This document shows, in pieces, positions 20,828 through 28,853 of a stretch of DNA of 64,000 nt; the first letter of the stretch is position 1, and each line of letters starts with the position of its first letter. The position numbers and the translations under genes are program-made. The stretch comes from Tistrella mobilis KA081020-065 (lineage in GTDB: Bacteria; Pseudomonadota; Alphaproteobacteria; Tistrellales; Tistrellaceae), in NCBI RefSeq assembly GCF_000264455.2, contig NC_017959.1:1-64000 (forward strand), in the 5' to 3' direction. The notes below the pieces were generated by a model, which was not told where the DNA came from, made no database searches, and worked only from the letters and a program-made list of their open reading frames with translations.

Positions 20828-21511
20828 TTACCGGTGCCGCTTGTTCACCGCCCGCGCGATCCGGTCACCCACCGACTGCACCAGCTGGACCAGCACGATC
20901 AGCAGCACCACCACCGCGATCATCATCTCGGGCATGAAGCGCTGATAGCCATAGCGGATGCCCAGATCACCGAGCCCACCGCCGCCGACCGCGCCGACCA
21001 TGGCCGAATAGCCGATCAGCGACACCACCGCCAGCGTCAGCCCGTGCACGATGCCGGGCATGGCCTCGGGCAGCAGCACCTTCAGCACGATCTGGATCGG
21101 CTTCGCCCCCATCGCCTGTGCCGCCTCGATCAGGCCGCGATCGACCTCGCGGATGGCACCCTCGACCAGTCGGGCGATGAAGGGGATGGCGGCCACCGTC
21201 AGCGGCACGATCGCGGCCGAGGTGCCGATCGAGGTGCCGGCGACCAGCCGGGTGAAGGGGATGATGGCGACCGCCAGAATGATGAACGGGATGGAGCGGG
21301 TGGCATTGACCACCGCGCCCGCGATCCGGTTCCAGGCCGGTGCGCCGTAAAGTTCGCCCCGGCCGGTGACCGCCACCGACACGCCGATCGGCAGGCCGAT
21401 CGCAGTGCCGATCAGGGTCGCGACCGCCACCATATAGGCGGTCTCGCCGGTCGCGCGCAGCAGCAGGTCGATGAGCTGGGGCGGGAAGAGCTGATCAAGC
21501 CACTGGAACAT
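20828..21511 (-). CDS. metI: Methionine ABC transporter permease MetI
   Basis: A 227-residue inner-membrane permease with five to six hydrophobic segments and the EAA-type loop (IEAAQAMGAKPIQIVLKVLLPEAMPG), typical of MetI of the methionine-uptake family. Key family stretches are GEVYMVAVAT-like start, INATRSIPFIILAVAIIPF-like segment and IGYSAMVGAVGGGGLGDLGIRYGYQRF. I chose ATG 21511, overlapping the metN end by 17 bp; an in-frame ATG at 21529 is possible. It is the second gene of a metNI pair governed by a SAM-II riboswitch. The substrate-binding lipoprotein gene metQ is not adjacent. Confidence 0.94.
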   Translation of the reverse strand: MFQWLDQLFPPQLIDLLLRATGETAYMVAVATLIGTAIGLPIGVSVAVTGRGELYGAPAWNRIAGAVVNATRSIPFIILAVAIIPFTRLVAGTSIGTSAAIVPLTVAAIPFIARLVEGAIREVDRGLIEAAQAMGAKPIQIVLKVLLPEAMPGIVHGLTLAVVSLIGYSAMVGAVGGGGLGDLGIRYGYQRFMPEMMIAVVVLLIVLVQLVQSVGDRIARAVNKRHR

Positions 21512-22556
21512 GAGCCGTAATCCGTGCATCGAGGCCGAGGCCGTTGATGAAATCCACCACCGAGGCGCCGGCGGCCTCGCCGCCCGGCACCTCGACCAGC
21601 ATCAGGCCGAAGGGCTTGCCCTGGATGTATTCGATGCGGCCATGGAGGATGTTGACCGCCACCCCGCGTTCGGTCGCGAGCCGGGCGATCGCCGGCTCGA
21701 AGGCGGCAGCCCCCTTGAACACGATCCGCACCACCGCATTGCGGTCGCCACCCGTGGCGGCGCCCTCGTCGAACCGGCGCTTCAGCCCTGAGGGGATGGC
21801 AAGGTCCACTTCGCTCGACACGAAGCTGCGGGTGGTCGGGTGTTCGGGCGCGGTGAACACGTCGTAGACCGGGCCCTGTTCGATCACCCGGCCGGCTTCC
21901 ATCACCGCCACGCGGTCGCAGATTTCGCGGATCACCCCCATTTCATGGGTGATCGCCACCACCGTCAGCCCCAGCCGCCGCTTCAGATCGGCGATCAGGG
22001 TCAGGATCTGCTGGGTGGTCTCGGGGTCGAGCGCCGAGGTGATCTCGTCGCAGAGCAGCAGCCGGGGCTCGTTCGACAGGGCGCGGGCGATGCCGACCCG
22101 CTGCTTCTGGCCGCCCGACAGTTCCGACGGGTAGCGCCCGGCCTTGTCGGCCAGACCCACCAGCTCCAGCAGCGGCTCCACCTTGCGGCGCCGCTCGGCC
22201 CTGCCGACTCCGGCGAGTTCCAGCGGCAGCGCCACATTGTCGAACACGGTGCGCGACGAGAGCAGGTTGAAATGCTGGAAGACCATGCCGATCCGCCGCC
22301 GGGCCTTGATCAGCCCGGCATCGTCGAGCGCGGTCATATCGGTGCCGTCGACCGTCACCCGGCCCGTGCTCGGCCGCTCCAGCAGGTTGATGCAGCGCAC
22401 CAGCGTGCTCTTGCCGGCACCGCTGCGCCCGATGATGCCGAAGATTTCTCCGGGCTCGACCCGAAGATCGATCCCGTCCAGGGCTGAAACGGCGGTCGCG
22501 GTGCCGCGGGCGGCATAGGTCTTCGCGACAGCTTCCAGCGTGACCATGGCGGTCAT
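21495..22556 (-). CDS. metN: Methionine ABC transporter ATP-binding protein MetN
   Basis: A 353-residue ATPase: Walker A GRSGAGKST (about residue 40), signature LSGGQKQRVGIARAL (about 145), Walker B LLLCDEITSALDPET, H-loop VAITHEMG, and a C-terminal NIL domain (about 265-353) that in MetN binds methionine and inhibits transport. The ATG at 22556 is chosen over upstream in-frame starts because GGAAGGA lies 9 nt before it and the length then fits the family. Transcription should start beyond 22730 and pass through the SAM-II element. Confidence 0.95.
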   Translation of the reverse strand: MTAMVTLEAVAKTYAARGTATAVSALDGIDLRVEPGEIFGIIGRSGAGKSTLVRCINLLERPSTGRVTVDGTDMTALDDAGLIKARRRIGMVFQHFNLLSSRTVFDNVALPLELAGVGRAERRRKVEPLLELVGLADKAGRYPSELSGGQKQRVGIARALSNEPRLLLCDEITSALDPETTQQILTLIADLKRRLGLTVVAITHEMGVIREICDRVAVMEAGRVIEQGPVYDVFTAPEHPTTRSFVSSEVDLAIPSGLKRRFDEGAATGGDRNAVVRIVFKGAAAFEPAIARLATERGVAVNILHGRIEYIQGKPFGLMLVEVPGGEAAGASVVDFINGLGLDARITAHVPVA

Positions 22557-22667
22557 GCGCGCATGTCCTTCCGTCATCCGTTGCGCGGATCGGACGGCAG
22601 GCGGCCGCAATGCCCGCGACAGGATACGGAAAACCCGCGGGCGGAGCGGCTGCCGGCGGGTCGATCC

Positions 22668-22728
22668 GCCTCTCTTTAGCGGCATTTGTATGGGCGCCCC
22701 GCAAGCTGAAGCCTCAAATCGGCGCCAT
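22668..22728 (-). promoter_or_regulatory. SAM-II riboswitch upstream of metNI
   Basis: Read on the minus strand, the leader shows the SAM-II (metA) consensus in order: P1 5' arm GGCGCC (22726-22721), GATTTGAGG (J1/L1 block equal to the consensus GAUUUAA), CTTGC, P1 3' arm GGGCGCCC (22699-22692), then ATACAAATGCCGCTAAAGAG, matching the conserved AAAUG..GCUAAA block that forms the pseudoknot with the first loop. SAM-II binds S-adenosylmethionine and is essentially restricted to Alphaproteobacteria, usually before methionine or SAM genes. The element ends about 110 nt before the metN ATG, with a short GGCGG/CCGCC stem and a TTTT in between, so control could be by transcription termination or translation. 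Confidence 0.87.
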
Positions 22729-22781
22729 TGGCCGGAGGATAATCAGCGTTCTTCGATGTTGAAAGGAAAGAATGCGCATGA

Positions 22782-22799
22782 GCGGCATGTGAATGCCGC
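22782..22799 (+). other. Perfect hairpin in the queE leader
   Basis: GCGGCAT-GTGA-ATGCCGC, a perfect 7-bp stem with a tetraloop, lies about 110 bp upstream of queE in the divergent metN/queE region. I looked for a preQ1 riboswitch pattern and did not find one. Role unknown. Confidence 0.35.
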
Positions 22800-22910
22800 A
22801 TGGTGGACCGCGGGGGCCGGATGTGCTTCAACTCCGCCCATGGGCAGCCGGAGTCACCGGCGCGCGATCCAGAGGATCGCATCGCTGACGCCCGCAGCAA
22901 CGAGGACAAG

Positions 22911-23543
22911 ATGAGTTACACGGTCAAGGAGCTGTTCCTGACCCTGCAGGGCGAAGGCGCACAGGCGGGTCGGACCGCCGTGTTCTGCCGCTTCGCGGGG
23001 TGCAATCTGTGGTCGGGGCGGGAACGGGACAGGGCAGGGGCCCTCTGCCGGTTCTGCGACACCGATTTCGTGGGAACCGACGGCGACGGGGGCGGACGCT
23101 TCCGCGACGCACAGGATCTGGCGGCGGCCATCGAGGGCTGCTGGGGCGGCGGCCGGGCGCGCCGCTATGTCGTCTTCACCGGCGGCGAGCCGCTGCTGCA
23201 GCTGGACGAGGCGCTGATCCACGCGGTCAAGGCCCGGGGTTTCGAGATCGCGGTGGAGACCAACGGCACCATCGCGGCCCCCGAGGGCATCGACTGGATC
23301 TGCGTCAGTCCCAAGGCGGGAACCGAGCTGGTTCAGCGCCGCGGCCACGAGCTGAAGCTGGTCCACCCGCAGGCGGGGCTCGATCCCGCCGCGCTGGAAG
23401 CGCTCGATTTCGGGGTGATGTGGGTGCAGCCCATGGACGGGCCGGACCGGGCGGTCAACACCGAAGCCGCGGTCGCCTGGTGTCTCGCCCATCCGCGCTG
23501 GCGCCTCAGCCTCCAGACCCACAAGCTCATCGGAATCCCCTGA
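22911..23543 (+). CDS. queE: 7-carboxy-7-deazaguanine synthase
   Basis: A radical-SAM enzyme that converts 6-carboxytetrahydropterin to 7-carboxy-7-deazaguanine in queuosine/preQ1 synthesis. The N terminus [25 protein letters not shown] is typical. The cluster-binding cysteines follow the variant CX14CX2C (CNLW...ALCRFC), known for one QueE subgroup, instead of CX3CX2[16 protein letters not shown] and VETNGT bind SAM and substrate. The ATG at 22911 has GAGG upstream and gives 210 aa; a longer frame from 22800 adds residues unlike the family. The stop overlaps the queD start. Confidence 0.95.
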   Translation: MSYTVKELFLTLQGEGAQAGRTAVFCRFAGCNLWSGRERDRAGALCRFCDTDFVGTDGDGGGRFRDAQDLAAAIEGCWGGGRARRYVVFTGGEPLLQLDEALIHAVKARGFEIAVETNGTIAAPEGIDWICVSPKAGTELVQRRGHELKLVHPQAGLDPAALEALDFGVMWVQPMDGPDRAVNTEAAVAWCLAHPRWRLSLQTHKLIGIP

Positions 23544-23929
23544 TGTTCGAGCTTTCCAAGCAGTTCCGCTTCGAGGCGGCGCACACCCTGCATCGCGTGA
23601 TCGATGCCGAGCCCAGCCGCCGCATTCACGGCCATTCCTACCGCGCCGAGGTGGTCATCCGCGGCCGCCCCGACCCTGTGACCGGCATGGTGCTGGATCT
23701 GGGCCTGTTCGAACGCGCCCTGGCCGGCGCCCGCGACGGGTTGGATCATCGCCTGCTCGACGAGGTGCCGGATCTGGGGCCGGCGACCATGGAGAACCTG
23801 GCCGCCTGGATCTGGCGCCGTCTCGCCGGCCAGCTGCCCGGCCTCGCCCGGGTGACCGTCCACCGCGACAGCACCGGCGACATCTGCACCTGTTTCGGCC
23901 CGGATGCCGGCAGCGGGGTGGCGGCATGA
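23543..23929 (+). CDS. queD: 6-carboxytetrahydropterin synthase QueD-like (PTPS family)
   Basis: A 128-residue member of the 6-pyruvoyl-tetrahydropterin synthase family that would make 6-carboxytetrahydropterin from dihydroneopterin triphosphate. Zinc-binding histidines are seen in FEAAHTL and in [19 protein letters not shown] and [10 protein letters not shown] are conserved. In the classical CxxxHGH motif the catalytic cysteine is replaced by Ser (SRRIHGH), which is unusual for QueD. The start codon overlaps the queE stop (TGATG) and its end overlaps queC, so it is surely part of the queuosine operon. Confidence 0.9.
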   Translation: MFELSKQFRFEAAHTLHRVIDAEPSRRIHGHSYRAEVVIRGRPDPVTGMVLDLGLFERALAGARDGLDHRLLDEVPDLGPATMENLAAWIWRRLAGQLPGLARVTVHRDSTGDICTCFGPDAGSGVAA

Positions 23930-24669
23930 CCGGGTCTCCGCGGAATGCCGGCGCGCTGGTCCTGTTCTCGGGCGGGCAGGACAGCGCCACATGCCTCGCC
24001 TGGGCGCTGGACCGGTTCGACCGGGTGGAGACGCTGGGCTTCGACTATGGCCAGCGCCACCGGGTCGAACTCGATTGCCGCGGCACCCTGCGCGAGCGGA
24101 TGGCCGCACTCGACCCGCGTTGGGCGGCACGGCTCGGCCCCGATCACACCCTCGATCTGGGCGTGCTGGGCGCGATGTCGGAAACCAGCCTGACCCGCGA
24201 GGTGGAGATCGGCCTGCGGGAGGACGGCCTGCCCGACACCTTCGTGCCCGGCCGCAATCTGCTCTTCCTCACCTTCGCGGCCGCCCTCGGCTTCCGGCGC
24301 GGGCTCGACCATGTCGTCGGCGGCATGTGCGAGACCGATTATTCGGGCTATCCCGACTGCCGCGACGATACGATCAAGGCGCTGCAGGTGGCGCTGAACC
24401 TGGGCATGGCGAAACAATTCGTCCTGCACACGCCGCTGATGTGGCTGGACAAGGCGGAAACCTGGGCCTTGGCCCAGCGGCTGGGCGGTGCGGCGCTGGT
24501 CGATCTGATCGTCGCCGAGAGCCATACCTGCTATCTGGGCACGCGCGGCGAGTTGCATGACTGGGGCCATGGCTGCGGCAGCTGCCCGGCCTGCCGCTTG
24601 CGCGCCCATGGCCATGCGCGCTATCGGGAGGCCCTGACTTTGGATGGCCGGATGCCGGCCGCAGGATGA
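23926..24669 (+). CDS. queC: 7-cyano-7-deazaguanine synthase
   Basis: A 247-residue PP-loop ATPase that turns 7-carboxy-7-deazaguanine into preQ0 with ammonia and ATP. The PP-loop is [16 protein letters not shown] (about residues 14-29), with [11 protein letters not shown] following. [10 protein letters not shown] and [12 protein letters not shown] are family blocks. Four zinc cysteines lie at the C-terminal end (C in SHTCYLG, then CGSCPAC). ATGA overlap with queD. The preQ0 reductase queF is not in the window. Confidence 0.96.
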   Translation: MTGSPRNAGALVLFSGGQDSATCLAWALDRFDRVETLGFDYGQRHRVELDCRGTLRERMAALDPRWAARLGPDHTLDLGVLGAMSETSLTREVEIGLREDGLPDTFVPGRNLLFLTFAAALGFRRGLDHVVGGMCETDYSGYPDCRDDTIKALQVALNLGMAKQFVLHTPLMWLDKAETWALAQRLGGAALVDLIVAESHTCYLGTRGELHDWGHGCGSCPACRLRAHGHARYREALTLDGRMPAAG

Positions 24670-24694
24670 CGGAACGACCGGAAGGGTGACGGAG

Positions 24695-25204
24695 ATGGAG
24701 ATGCGGGGCTTCTTCGCGATCGGGCTGGAGGCGGTGACGCGGCCGATGAATGCCGGCACGCTGTTCCGCGCCGCCCATGCCTTCGGTGCCTCCTATGCCT
24801 TCGCCCTCTCGGACGACCGCCTGGGAAGGCGGGCCGCCCAGGCCGACACCTCGGCCTCGGCCCGTCATCTGCCCTTTTTCCGCTTTGCCTCGATCGACGC
24901 TCTGCCGATGCCCGAAGGCGCGCTGCTGATCGGGTTCGAGATCGACGACGCGCTCGACACCATGCCCTACATCCCCCATCCCGATCAGGCGGTCTATCTG
25001 ATCGCGCCGGAAGTGGACGGGCTTTCGGCGGCCGCGCGCAGCCGCGCCTCGGCCGTCATCCGCCTGCCCGGCCGCCTCGCCCTCAACCCGGCCATGGCCG
25101 GCGCGCTGGTCATGTACGACCGGATGCTGATCCACGGCCGCTCGGCCCCCCGCCCGGTGGCATCGAGCGCGGTGCCGGGGCGGCATGGGCCGCGTCGAGA
25201 GTGA
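24695..25204 (+). CDS. SpoU/TrmH-like RNA methyltransferase family protein
   Basis: A 169-residue protein with the SPOUT knot layout: N-terminal LEAVTRPMNAGTLFRAAHAFGAS (family motif N..N.G...R.A..FG), a middle LLIGFEIDD, the knot motif AVYLIAPEVDGLS, and the C-terminal RLALNPAMAGALVMYDRMLI corresponding to motif 3 (usual form LNVS.A...). The changes (APEVDG where GxExxG is usual; LALNPAMA for SLNVSVA) mark it as a divergent member. It would act on tRNA or rRNA, substrate unknown. GGAG lies just before ATG 24695; an ATG 6 bp later is also possible. It is 25 bp behind queC. Confidence 0.75.
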   Translation: MEMRGFFAIGLEAVTRPMNAGTLFRAAHAFGASYAFALSDDRLGRRAAQADTSASARHLPFFRFASIDALPMPEGALLIGFEIDDALDTMPYIPHPDQAVYLIAPEVDGLSAAARSRASAVIRLPGRLALNPAMAGALVMYDRMLIHGRSAPRPVASSAVPGRHGPRRE

Positions 25205-25271
25205 TGGCTGTCCGCATGCAGGGCCTTCCTCTCCTTCCATCCTCCTGATGTTCTTGGTATGTTTTCGATCT

Positions 25272-25284
25272 AACGTAAAACGTT
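25272..25284. promoter_or_regulatory. Short palindrome before the small hypothetical gene
   Basis: AACGT-AAA-ACGTT, in an AT-rich pocket 23 bp before the start of the next gene, is a possible operator or part of its promoter. Confidence 0.35.
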
Positions 25285-25307
25285 CATTTTGTCCGGAGGC
25301 ATCGCCC

Positions 25308-25556
25308 ATGTCGGAAGCGGAATGGCGCAGGGCAGCGGTGAAGGACTGCCGCACCAGACTGGCAGCCGCCATAGAAGAGGGGCTGGAGGACGAGCGCCTC
25401 GGCCGCCTGTACGATATTGAGGAGGTTCTTGAGGAATTGCTGGCACACTACGACGCCATGATCGCCGCTCGCATCCCCCTCACACCCCCTCCCGCAACAG
25501 AAACTTCTGCAGCTTCCCCGTCGGCGTCCGTGGCAGGCTGTCGACCAGGCGGATAA
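25308..25556 (+). CDS. Small hypothetical protein, antitoxin-like in appearance
   Basis: An 82-residue product with a helical acidic core (AVKDCRTRLAAAIEEGLED, RLYDIEEVLEELLAHYDAMI) followed by a Pro/Ser/Ala-rich tail. GGAGG stands 9 nt before the ATG, and an AT-rich promoter-like pocket with a small palindrome lies upstream, so I regard it as real. The helical IEEVLEEL pattern recalls small DNA-binding antitoxins, but I cannot place it in a family and no toxin is adjacent. Its last 77 bp overlap the 3' end of the convergent acyl-CoA synthetase gene. Confidence 0.5.
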   Translation: MSEAEWRRAAVKDCRTRLAAAIEEGLEDERLGRLYDIEEVLEELLAHYDAMIAARIPLTPPPATETSAASPSASVAGCRPGG

Positions 25557-26973
25557 TCCGCGGGATCTTGTAGCGGGCGAGGGCGGCGGTGCAGTGGGCG
25601 GTGACCGCCGCTTCGTCGAGGGCGGTGTCGGCCTTGGGCACGATGAAGGCGGTCACCGTCTCGCCCCATTCCTCGTGAGGGGTGCCGATCACCGCCGCCT
25701 CGGCAATGGCGGGATGGGCGGCGAGCACATCCTCGACTTCCTTGGAATAGACGTTCTCGCCGCCGGTCACGATCATGTCCTTCAGCCGGTCGACGATGAA
25801 CAGATAGCCGTCGTCGTCGATCCGGGCGAGATCGCCCGAGCGGTACCAGCCGTCATGGAAGGCGGCGGCGGTGGCCTCGGGGTCGTTGTGATAGCCCAGC
25901 ATCATCGACTGGCAGCGCATCCAGATTTCGCCGGTTTCGCCGGGGCCGGCCTCGGTCACCTCGTCGCGCATGACCTTGAGGTCGGCGCCTGCCACGGCAT
26001 AACGGCCGATCGAGCCCGCCTTGGCGACCTGTTCCTCCGGATAGAGCGCCGTGCCGGTCGGGCCGGTCTCGGTCATGCCGAAAACCTGGTAGAATCGGTC
26101 CGACCGGTAGCGCTCCGCCAGCATCCGGGCGGTGACCGCATCGATCGGCCCGCCGCCATAGATCCAGGCCCGGACGTGGGAGAGATCGAAGCTGTCGAAA
26201 TGCGGCAGCATGCGCGGCGGCATCAGGAAGGCGATGGGCGCCCCGAAGAACAGGGTGCAGCGCTCCTCCTGCATGGTCTGGACGAAATGCAGCGGATGGT
26301 ATTCGGGCAGCAGCACCACCGCCGCCCCCACATAGACCGAATTGATCAGCATGTTGTTGAGCGGGAAGCTGTGCCAGACCGGCATGGCCAGCAGCACCCG
26401 GTCGGTGGGGCCCAGCCCGTAAACCAGGCTGGAGCCCGTGCCGGCGAGCAGTACGTTCGCATGCGAATGCAGGCAGCCTTTGGGCCGCCCCGTCGTGCCC
26501 GAGGTGTACAGGATCTCGACCGGCTCTCCGGCATCGAGCGCGACCGGCGCCGGTGGCGCGGCCGGGGCAGGGCCGGCGAAGAGCCCGCCGTCGCCGTCAT
26601 CGAGCATCAGCATGCGGGCAGCTCCCGCCGCCGAGCCGTCGCCGGCCAGATCGCGATCCACCAGCCAGAGCGTCGCGCCCGAATGCTGCAGGATATAAGC
26701 GGTCTCTGGTGCCGCCAGCTTGTGGTTGACCGGCACGGTGACCGCCCCTGCGCGCACCGCGCCGAAGAAGGCCACCACCCACTCGACCGTGTTGCGGCCA
26801 TGGATCGCAACCGCATCGCCCTTCGTGATGCCCGCCGCCTGCAATCGGGCGGCGGCATCGTCGGCCGCGGCGTCGAGATCGGCGAAGCTCAGCCGCCGAC
26901 CGCCGCCGACCAGGGCTTCGCGGCCGGCAAATTTGCGGGCGGCGCTCCGCAGCACATCGTCCAGCGTCCACAT
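25480..26973 (-). CDS. AMP-forming acyl-CoA synthetase / long-chain-fatty-acid-CoA ligase family
   Basis: A 497-residue adenylate-forming enzyme that activates a carboxylic acid to its CoA ester. Motifs: P-loop-like ILYTSGTTGRPKGCLHSH (about 170), YGGGPIDAVTARML, FGMTETGP (about 310), GWYRSGDLARIDDDGYLFIVDRLKDMI (about 388) and the C-terminal lysine in PRTPTGKLQKFLLR. Subgroup resembles class I ligases for medium or aromatic acids; exact acid unknown. ATG 26973 is supported by GGAGG 10 nt upstream; longer in-frame starts add a non-homologous leader. It follows the TetR regulator by 79 bp on the same strand. Confidence 0.92.
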   Translation of the reverse strand: MWTLDDVLRSAARKFAGREALVGGGRRLSFADLDAAADDAAARLQAAGITKGDAVAIHGRNTVEWVVAFFGAVRAGAVTVPVNHKLAAPETAYILQHSGATLWLVDRDLAGDGSAAGAARMLMLDDGDGGLFAGPAPAAPPAPVALDAGEPVEILYTSGTTGRPKGCLHSHANVLLAGTGSSLVYGLGPTDRVLLAMPVWHSFPLNNMLINSVYVGAAVVLLPEYHPLHFVQTMQEERCTLFFGAPIAFLMPPRMLPHFDSFDLSHVRAWIYGGGPIDAVTARMLAERYRSDRFYQVFGMTETGPTGTALYPEEQVAKAGSIGRYAVAGADLKVMRDEVTEAGPGETGEIWMRCQSMMLGYHNDPEATAAAFHDGWYRSGDLARIDDDGYLFIVDRLKDMIVTGGENVYSKEVEDVLAAHPAIAEAAVIGTPHEEWGETVTAFIVPKADTALDEAAVTAHCTAALARYKIPRIIRLVDSLPRTPTGKLQKFLLREGV

Positions 26974-27052
26974 TCTTGCGTTTCCTCCGGGGGGCGGCCG
27001 TTCGGGCCGTGATGATCGGGACAATGTCCTCAAGGGACGCGACAGCGCAGGC

Positions 27053-27691
27053 TCAACCGGCACCGCTGTGTGGATGGGGTCCCAATGCCTGAACGCAGAA
27101 GCGCGCAATCGCTGCGCCCAGCCGGGCGTCTCTTTCCGGGTCTGCGGCCGATGCTTCCGGGGGCTGGGTCAGGGGGCCGGCCATGGCCTCGGCAATCGCA
27201 CCGACGATCGCGGCAGCGACGATGTCCGCGTCCTGTGGTGCAATCTCACCGCTGGCGATCCCTTCACGCACAAGTTGTGCAAATATATCGCGATAGGGCT
27301 GGCGATAGCGCAGCCGTTCCGCTTCGATCGCCGGATCCACCGGCTCGGCGAGCAGGGCCCAGGCGAGGCGTGGTCCCTTCAGGGCCCGTCGTGCGAAGGT
27401 TTCAACCACGCCGGCCAGTCGCTCGCGCGCGGTTCCCGGCTGGGCTGCGCGCCTTGCGCAGGCATCGATCTCGCGCTGACTGGCCCTGCGGAACACCTCT
27501 TCGAACAGGTCGGCCTTGGAGGGAAAATACCGGTAGAGCAGGCCGGTCGACACCTCGGCCCTGGTGGCAATGGCCGGCATGCTGGCAGCCGCATAGCCGC
27601 CCGACGCGACCAGCGCGAGGGCTGCGGTCACGATCTCCTCCCGGGTGCGGGCAAGCCGCTCCTCCATCATTTTTGTGCGCCGGTATGCCAT
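27053..27691 (-). CDS. TetR/AcrR-family transcriptional regulator
   Basis: A 212-residue regulator with an N-terminal TetR HTH (EEIVTAALALVASGGYAAASMPAIATRAEVSTGLLYRYFPSKADLFEEVF in pieces, residues about 17-65) and an all-helical ligand domain. Start ATG 27691 is chosen; a GTG at 27709 is possible. Context with an acyl-CoA synthetase downstream and a divergent thioesterase suggests control of acyl-CoA metabolism with an acyl-CoA or acid ligand (inference). A perfect TATAAT (27765-27760 on this strand) lies about 70 bp upstream, next to a 9-bp-arm inverted repeat. Confidence 0.9.
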   Translation of the reverse strand: MAYRRTKMMEERLARTREEIVTAALALVASGGYAAASMPAIATRAEVSTGLLYRYFPSKADLFEEVFRRASQREIDACARRAAQPGTARERLAGVVETFARRALKGPRLAWALLAEPVDPAIEAERLRYRQPYRDIFAQLVREGIASGEIAPQDADIVAAAIVGAIAEAMAGPLTQPPEASAADPERDARLGAAIARFCVQALGPHPHSGAG

Positions 27692-27779
27692 TCTTAAAAA
27701 TTGAACCACCTTTCATTTCTTATTGCAAGCGCCTGAGGCCGTGCTCTATGGTTGCTGAAATTATAACGAAAAGAAGAAA

Positions 27780-27816
27780 TGCATACGAGTTGACGAAACG
27801 ATCGCGTTCGTATGCA
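27780..27816. promoter_or_regulatory. Long inverted repeat, putative TetR operator
   Basis: TGCATACGA (27780-27788) and TCGTATGCA (27808-27816) form a perfect 9-bp inverted repeat with a 19-bp spacer in the AT-rich divergent promoter between the TetR gene and the thioesterase gene. A TTGACG hexamer on the plus strand and a TATAAT on the minus strand overlap or flank it, so binding would affect both directions. Confidence 0.6.
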
Positions 27817-27917
27817 ATCAAGTCGAATCCGGTATGTACGGATGGTGTGTCGGGCGGGAGACGTGCCTCGCCGTCCCATCTGATGATCGTCAAGGGCATC
27901 CGCCCGACGCGATCGGC

Positions 27918-27928
27918 GGGGGGGGGGG
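27918..27928 (+). repeat. G(11) homopolymer upstream of the thioesterase gene
   Basis: Eleven consecutive G residues lie 72 bp before the thioesterase ATG, within its probable leader. Such tracts slip during replication; an assembly length error is also possible. Confidence 0.7.
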
Positions 27929-27947
27929 AGCGTCTCCCGCTCTCCGG

Positions 27948-27982
27948 GTCAGGCCCGCGAAGCCCGCAGGGCCGGGCCTGAC
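27948..27982 (+). other. Leader hairpin before the thioesterase gene
   Basis: GTCAGGCCCG (27948-27957) pairs perfectly with CGGGCCTGAC (27973-27982) over a 15-nt loop, ending 17 bp before the ATG. It could attenuate transcription or hide the ribosome-binding site. The rest of 27692-27999 holds the operator and G-tract described separately and no gene. Confidence 0.5.
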
Positions 27983-27999
27983 ATGCCGTCGTCAAAGTC

Positions 28000-28827
28000 A
28001 TGGACATCGCCGACATGCTCGAATCAGTCGATGGCGACAGTGTCTTCCTGTGGCGTGGGGAAGGCGAGGTGCTGCCCACCATCCTCGCCCGTGGTCCATG
28101 GAGCGAGATGGCTCAGCATGGGGGCGCGCCGGCGGCCCTGCTGGTTCATGCTGCGGAAAGGGCCCTCGGGGAGCCGGGGTGGCTGCTCAGCCGCATGACG
28201 CTGGAACTGCTGCGCCCGGTGCCGGTGGCCCCCCTGCGTCTGGTGATCCGCGGCCGGCGCGGCCGGTCGGTGCGTCGCGCCGACATGGCGTTGATCGCCG
28301 ACGGGTCCGAGGTTGCACAGGGCGTGGCGGTGCTGATGCGCGAGGAAGCCATAGACCTGGGGGATCCGGCCGTTGGCGGTCCGGGGCTGCCACTGCCGGC
28401 CAGCTGTACGGAGCCTGTGCGGATCCCGGGGATGCCGGACACCCGTTCATTTCATTACACGGCCATGGAATCGCGGGTGGCGGCAGGCTCGGTGGCTCGT
28501 CCCGGCCCTGCGGCGGTCTGGTTTCGTCTGGCGGTGCCGCTGGTCGAGGGGGTGGAGAACTCGCCAGCCATGCGGGTGATGGCAGCTGCGGATTTCGGCA
28601 ACGGCATCAGCTGGGTGCTGCCGCCCGACCGGTTCACCTTCGTGAACACCGATCTGACCGTCCATCTCCACCGCGCGCCGGTGGGGGAATGGGTGGGGGT
28701 GGATGCGACCACCGTCATGCAGCCCCATGGGGTGGGGCTCACCACCTCGCGCCTGGTCGACGAGCTGGGCGAGATCGGCATCGCCATGCAGGGGCTGGTG
28801 GTCCGCCAGCGGGCGGCGGCGGCCTGA
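28000..28827 (+). CDS. Acyl-CoA thioesterase family protein (double hot-dog, TesB-like)
   Basis: A 275-residue protein fitting two hot-dog domains: N-terminal half with GPWSEMAQHGGAPAALLVHAAER and LSRMTLELLRPVP, C-terminal half with the conserved AAADFGNGIS and FTFVNTDLTVHLHRAPVGEW, including the Asp typical of TesB-type thioesterases. It would hydrolyse acyl-CoA to free acid. Divergent from tetR, which is followed by an acyl-CoA synthetase; the three genes probably balance one acyl-CoA pool. No strong Shine-Dalgarno is seen; the start follows a leader hairpin. Confidence 0.83.
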   Translation: MDIADMLESVDGDSVFLWRGEGEVLPTILARGPWSEMAQHGGAPAALLVHAAERALGEPGWLLSRMTLELLRPVPVAPLRLVIRGRRGRSVRRADMALIADGSEVAQGVAVLMREEAIDLGDPAVGGPGLPLPASCTEPVRIPGMPDTRSFHYTAMESRVAAGSVARPGPAAVWFRLAVPLVEGVENSPAMRVMAAADFGNGISWVLPPDRFTFVNTDLTVHLHRAPVGEWVGVDATTVMQPHGVGLTTSRLVDELGEIGIAMQGLVVRQRAAAA

Positions 28828-28853
28828 CGATACGGTCAGCCAGGGTTCCGTCT

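Noticed and set aside
20769..22556. TcB/TcC partner next to the TcA gene
   Set aside because: The following genes are plainly metI and metN on the opposite strand; no RHS repeats or SpvB motif occur in the window.
22741..22910. preQ1 riboswitch before queE
   Set aside because: No preQ1-I or preQ1-II consensus is visible; only a simple 7-bp hairpin.
25594..27012. 472-residue plus-strand frame opposite the acyl-CoA synthetase
   Set aside because: Composition is that of an antisense frame, and the synthetase motifs on the other strand are unambiguous.
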